Shown here: one piece after another, positions 4,365 to 6,679 of the stretch
Position numbering within the stretch: the stretch's first letter is position 1
Layout: each line of letters begins with the position of its first letter
Assembly (NCBI GenBank): GCA_902795765.1
Contig: CADBMQ010000140.1
Coordinates: forward strand, 1 to 6,679
Direction: 5' to 3'
From: Oscillospiraceae bacterium
GTDB taxonomy: Bacteria > Bacillota > Clostridia > Oscillospirales > Acutalibacteraceae
DNA: 6,679 bases
Program-made: the position numbers and the translations under genes
Notes under the pieces: model-generated
Told to the model about the DNA's origin: nothing
Databases searched by the model: none
Seen by the model: only the letters and a program-made list of their open reading frames with translations

Positions 4365-6679
4365 ATGAAAAAAGTAGTGTCAATTATGGTTGTTTTTGCG
4401 CTTGTTTTTGGGCTGATTTCAGCACAAGTGGTTTCAAGTGCAGCAAGTGAAACAACTTACAAAACGAAGGATTATATTTCAAGCTTTAAAATAAGTGGCA
4501 GAAATATAAGCACAGCAAACGGCATTCAACTCGACTGGTCGGGTTCGAGTGCAGAATGGAACGCAAATTGCTCGGGAGATGTAAAAGTAACATTCTCAGG
4601 TAACAACAGTATGTTCACAGTCTATGTTGACGGAGTACGCAAGGCAGACAAGCTTGTGAAAAACCAGACAACACAGACTTTCACTATCGCAACAGGACTT
4701 GCAAGTGGTAACCACTCTTTCAAAGTTGCAAAGCAGAACCAAAACACTTCAGGCAGAGTAGAAATGATAGAAGTTACTATGACAGGTACATTTAATGCAA
4801 AACCTGCTGATAAATCTTCTTTAATCGAAGTAATTGGTGACTCGATTTCCGCAGGCGTTGGATGTCTTGGTGCATATCCGAGCGGCGACTCAAACGGCTA
4901 TCAGGTAACAGACGGTACACAGTCATACGGCTATATGACCGCGCAGGCTCTTGATAGTGATGTTTCTATCATCGCAACAGGTGGTATCGGTATTGCTCAT
5001 GGTTATGTTAATCCGTCATCAATGGCGAATGCATATCCATACACAAGCTATTATAGAAATTCTACTGTAAAGTTCACAAATACATCAAGAAAGCCGAACG
5101 TTGTTGTAATCAATCTTGGCACAAATGACTTGGGTATATGTGGTAGTAAAAACACAACTTCATATACAGACATCAACGGCAATGTAATTCAATGTGATAC
5201 TGTAACACAAGCAATTGACGGAGTTTTGGGTGTAATTAAACTCAAAGCAAAAAGTCTCATTGATTCAGTTATTGCAAACTATGGCAATGTTCCGATTGTA
5301 TGGGGCTATGGTATGATGAGCAATGGAGCTCAGACATTTAGAGATTCTAAAAGCACAACAATCCCAATGCTCATTACAGAATTGCAGAAAACATATTCTA
5401 ACCTTTATGGTTGCGAACTTCCGAGAAACGGTTTAGGCGGTGCAGGTCACCCGACAGTAGCAGGTCACGAAGCAGTAGCAAAGGTTCTCACTAATTTCAT
5501 CAAAACAAAGGGTTGGATTACAACAAGTGGTGGAGAAATCACAACAGCAGGCAGCTCTGTTGCTACAACAACACAGTCTTCACAGTTGGAAACAAAATGC
5601 CTTATCGATTGGGACAAGCAGAACAACTACTATATCGGTGGTACAATCGTATCAAAAGATGATAACGGTATTCGTGTAAAAGCAAGTCCCGGAGCAAGAT
5701 ATATCAACTCTTGGAACAATAACTATGCAGGTTATGACGGACTTATGTTCGACATCAAAGTAAACGAAGGCAACCAATCAAATGGCTTTAAACTTGAAAT
5801 TGGCAATCAAGCGCTTTATCCGGAATTCACAAAAGAAACAACACAAATCAAAGTAGATTTTTCAAAACTCGGCACAATTTCGGGAACAGACTTTAACTTT
5901 TACTATTTGACCGCAAGCGGTGATGTTACAGTTGGTGATGTATATCTTTATAGAGGCAATGCGGATGCACCAACCACAACAACCGTTTCTACAACTAAAA
6001 ATCCGAATCCGACAGTAGCACCTCAGCCGTCAGGCGACTATCCGCCAGTTGAAGACCTTAATAACGAGTCCTACTATGCAGGTGCAGCAATCAACAAGTT
6101 TGATAGCGAAATTTCGTATAGCCAGCTAACAGGAACTGCTTACGAGTGGACTGTATCGAATGGTAGTGGAAGTGACGCATTCAGCGGTCAGTCTATGAAG
6201 ATTTTCACAAAGAGAGAAAACTACGATGTAAATGCGTTTGTTATCAGCGAGTCTATCTCAGGACAAGGTAACTACACAACAGCAAGTGACATTGCAACTT
6301 TGCTTGCATCGGCAAATGGTTTTAGAATTTGGTACAAGAGCGAAAAATCATCTCATATATTCTTCTCTGCAAGTGGTGTTAATGTAGCATTTGTTACATT
6401 GTCAGCATCGTCCGAAGGCGAATGGAAAACAATCTACTTTGATAGAGGCGCATATAACGATGGCAAAACAGGTGTAACTTATTTTAGCGGTAAATCTTGG
6501 GCTGACATTGCATCAGTAGATAACATCAAATTCCGTGCAACACAGAACAACGATGTGTTTATTGATGAGTGGCACTTGATCCATAAAGGCACAGCACCTG
6601 TTGTAACAACAACTACAACAACAGAAGAGCCTACAACAACTACAACCACAACAACCGAAGCAACCACCACAACAACCAC
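4365..6679 (+). CDS. Secreted multidomain CE2-type SGNH/GDSL carbohydrate esterase (3' end beyond window)
   Basis: The frame is open from ATG 4365 (AAGGGG at 4351-4356, 8 bases upstream) to the window end: 771 codons with no stop. Residues 1-27 form a signal peptide (MKK, hydrophobic core, cleavage near SSAA). Residues about 30-143 form a beta-rich domain like the CE2 N-terminal jelly roll (FTVYVDGVRKADK, LASGNHSFKVAKQ). Residues 150-384 are an SGNH hydrolase with GDSISAG (nucleophile Ser160), GTND (252-255) and GHPTVAGH (catalytic His362). The usual acid three residues before the His is Gly359, as in Ser-His dyad CE2 esterases. After a linker, a beta-sandwich-like domain (412-532), a Thr/Pro linker (537-565) and a second jelly-roll, CBM-like domain (568-742) follow, then a run of Thr with EEP and EA breaks (748-771). 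The likely role is deacetylation of xylan or mannan outside the cell. A dockerin or anchor may follow the last linker; this is inference. Confidence 0.92.
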   Translation, partial: MKKVVSIMVVFALVFGLISAQVVSSAASETTYKTKDYISSFKISGRNISTANGIQLDWSGSSAEWNANCSGDVKVTFSGNNSMFTVYVDGVRKADKLVKNQTTQTFTIATGLASGNHSFKVAKQNQNTSGRVEMIEVTMTGTFNAKPADKSSLIEVIGDSISAGVGCLGAYPSGDSNGYQVTDGTQSYGYMTAQALDSDVSIIATGGIGIAHGYVNPSSMANAYPYTSYYRNSTVKFTNTSRKPNVVVINLGTNDLGICGSKNTTSYTDINGNVIQCDTVTQAIDGVLGVIKLKAKSLIDSVIANYGNVPIVWGYGMMSNGAQTFRDSKSTTIPMLITELQKTYSNLYGCELPRNGLGGAGHPTVAGHEAVAKVLTNFIKTKGWITTSGGEITTAGSSVATTTQSSQLETKCLIDWDKQNNYYIGGTIVSKDDNGIRVKASPGARYINSWNNNYAGYDGLMFDIKVNEGNQSNGFKLEIGNQALYPEFTKETTQIKVDFSKLGTISGTDFNFYYLTASGDVTVGDVYLYRGNADAPTTTTVSTTKNPNPTVAPQPSGDYPPVEDLNNESYYAGAAINKFDSEISYSQLTGTAYEWTVSNGSGSDAFSGQSMKIFTKRENYDVNAFVISESISGQGNYTTASDIATLLASANGFRIWYKSEKSSHIFFSASGVNVAFVTLSASSEGEWKTIYFDRGAYNDGKTGVTYFSGKSWADIASVDNIKFRATQNNDVFIDEWHLIHKGTAPVVTTTTTTEEPTTTTTTTTEATTTTT
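6606..6679 (+). repeat. ACA/ACC/ACT-rich low-complexity tract encoding a poly-threonine linker
   Basis: The last 74 bases are almost entirely threonine codons in three runs (6, 8 and at least 5 Thr) broken by GluGluPro and GluAla. Similar but shorter Thr clusters occur near 5570 and 5977. This is a flexible linker, probably O-glycosylated outside the cell, joining the CBM-like domain to whatever lies beyond the window. The long valine-rich reading frame on the opposite strand is only its complement. Confidence 0.85.

Noticed and set aside
6479..6679. Valine-rich minus-strand reading frame at the right edge
   Set aside because: It is the complement of the Thr-codon-rich linker of the plus-strand esterase; the poly-Val composition and the absence of a ribosome binding site argue against a real gene.

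Overview
The window looks like a low-GC Gram-positive Clostridia chromosome, most likely a Ruminococcus-like gut or rumen plant-fibre degrader. The evidence is the AT-rich sequence, strong GGAGG-type ribosome binding sites, and a large secreted carbohydrate esterase with the long threonine linkers typical of Ruminococcus fibre-degrading and cellulosomal enzymes. Species level cannot be reached from the sequence alone.

Layout. From base 1 to about 4178 every gene is on the minus strand. In transcription order they are: an AraC-family regulator (4178-3348); a compact operon of a three-helix membrane protein resembling DUF6442 (3270-2944), a small XRE-type repressor (2944-2723) and a second AraC-family regulator with a cupin sensor domain (2726-1758); then L-rhamnose isomerase rhaA (1655-396) and the start of rhamnulose-1-phosphate aldolase rhaD (from 412), whose frame breaks close to the left edge. 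On the plus strand, divergent from the first AraC gene, a very large secreted esterase starts at 4365 and runs off the right edge without a stop. It has at least 771 codons: signal peptide, CE2-type N-terminal jelly roll, SGNH/GDSL hydrolase, two beta-sandwich domains and Thr-rich linkers. The only gene-free stretches are the 186-base divergent intergenic region at 4179-4364 and about 100 bases before rhaA.

How the genes may work together. The esterase probably removes acetyl groups from plant polysaccharide outside the cell. RhaA and RhaD catabolise L-rhamnose, a pectin and rhamnogalacturonan sugar, inside it. The AraC regulators are well placed to control these two parts. No rhamnulokinase (rhaB) is present in the window. 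The membrane-protein/XRE module has a perfect consensus sigma-A promoter bracketed by two identical 19-bp semi-palindromic sites, which is a strong signature of autoregulation. Its reading frames overlap the rhamnose-type AraC gene (TAATG and ATGA junctions), so it may place the AraC regulator under a second layer of control.

Nothing here looks like a defence system, CRISPR array, RNA gene or mobile element. The points most worth a second look are the duplicated operator promoter, the hybrid XRE/AraC operon, the dyad-type active site and unassigned domains of the esterase, and the abrupt break in rhaD.
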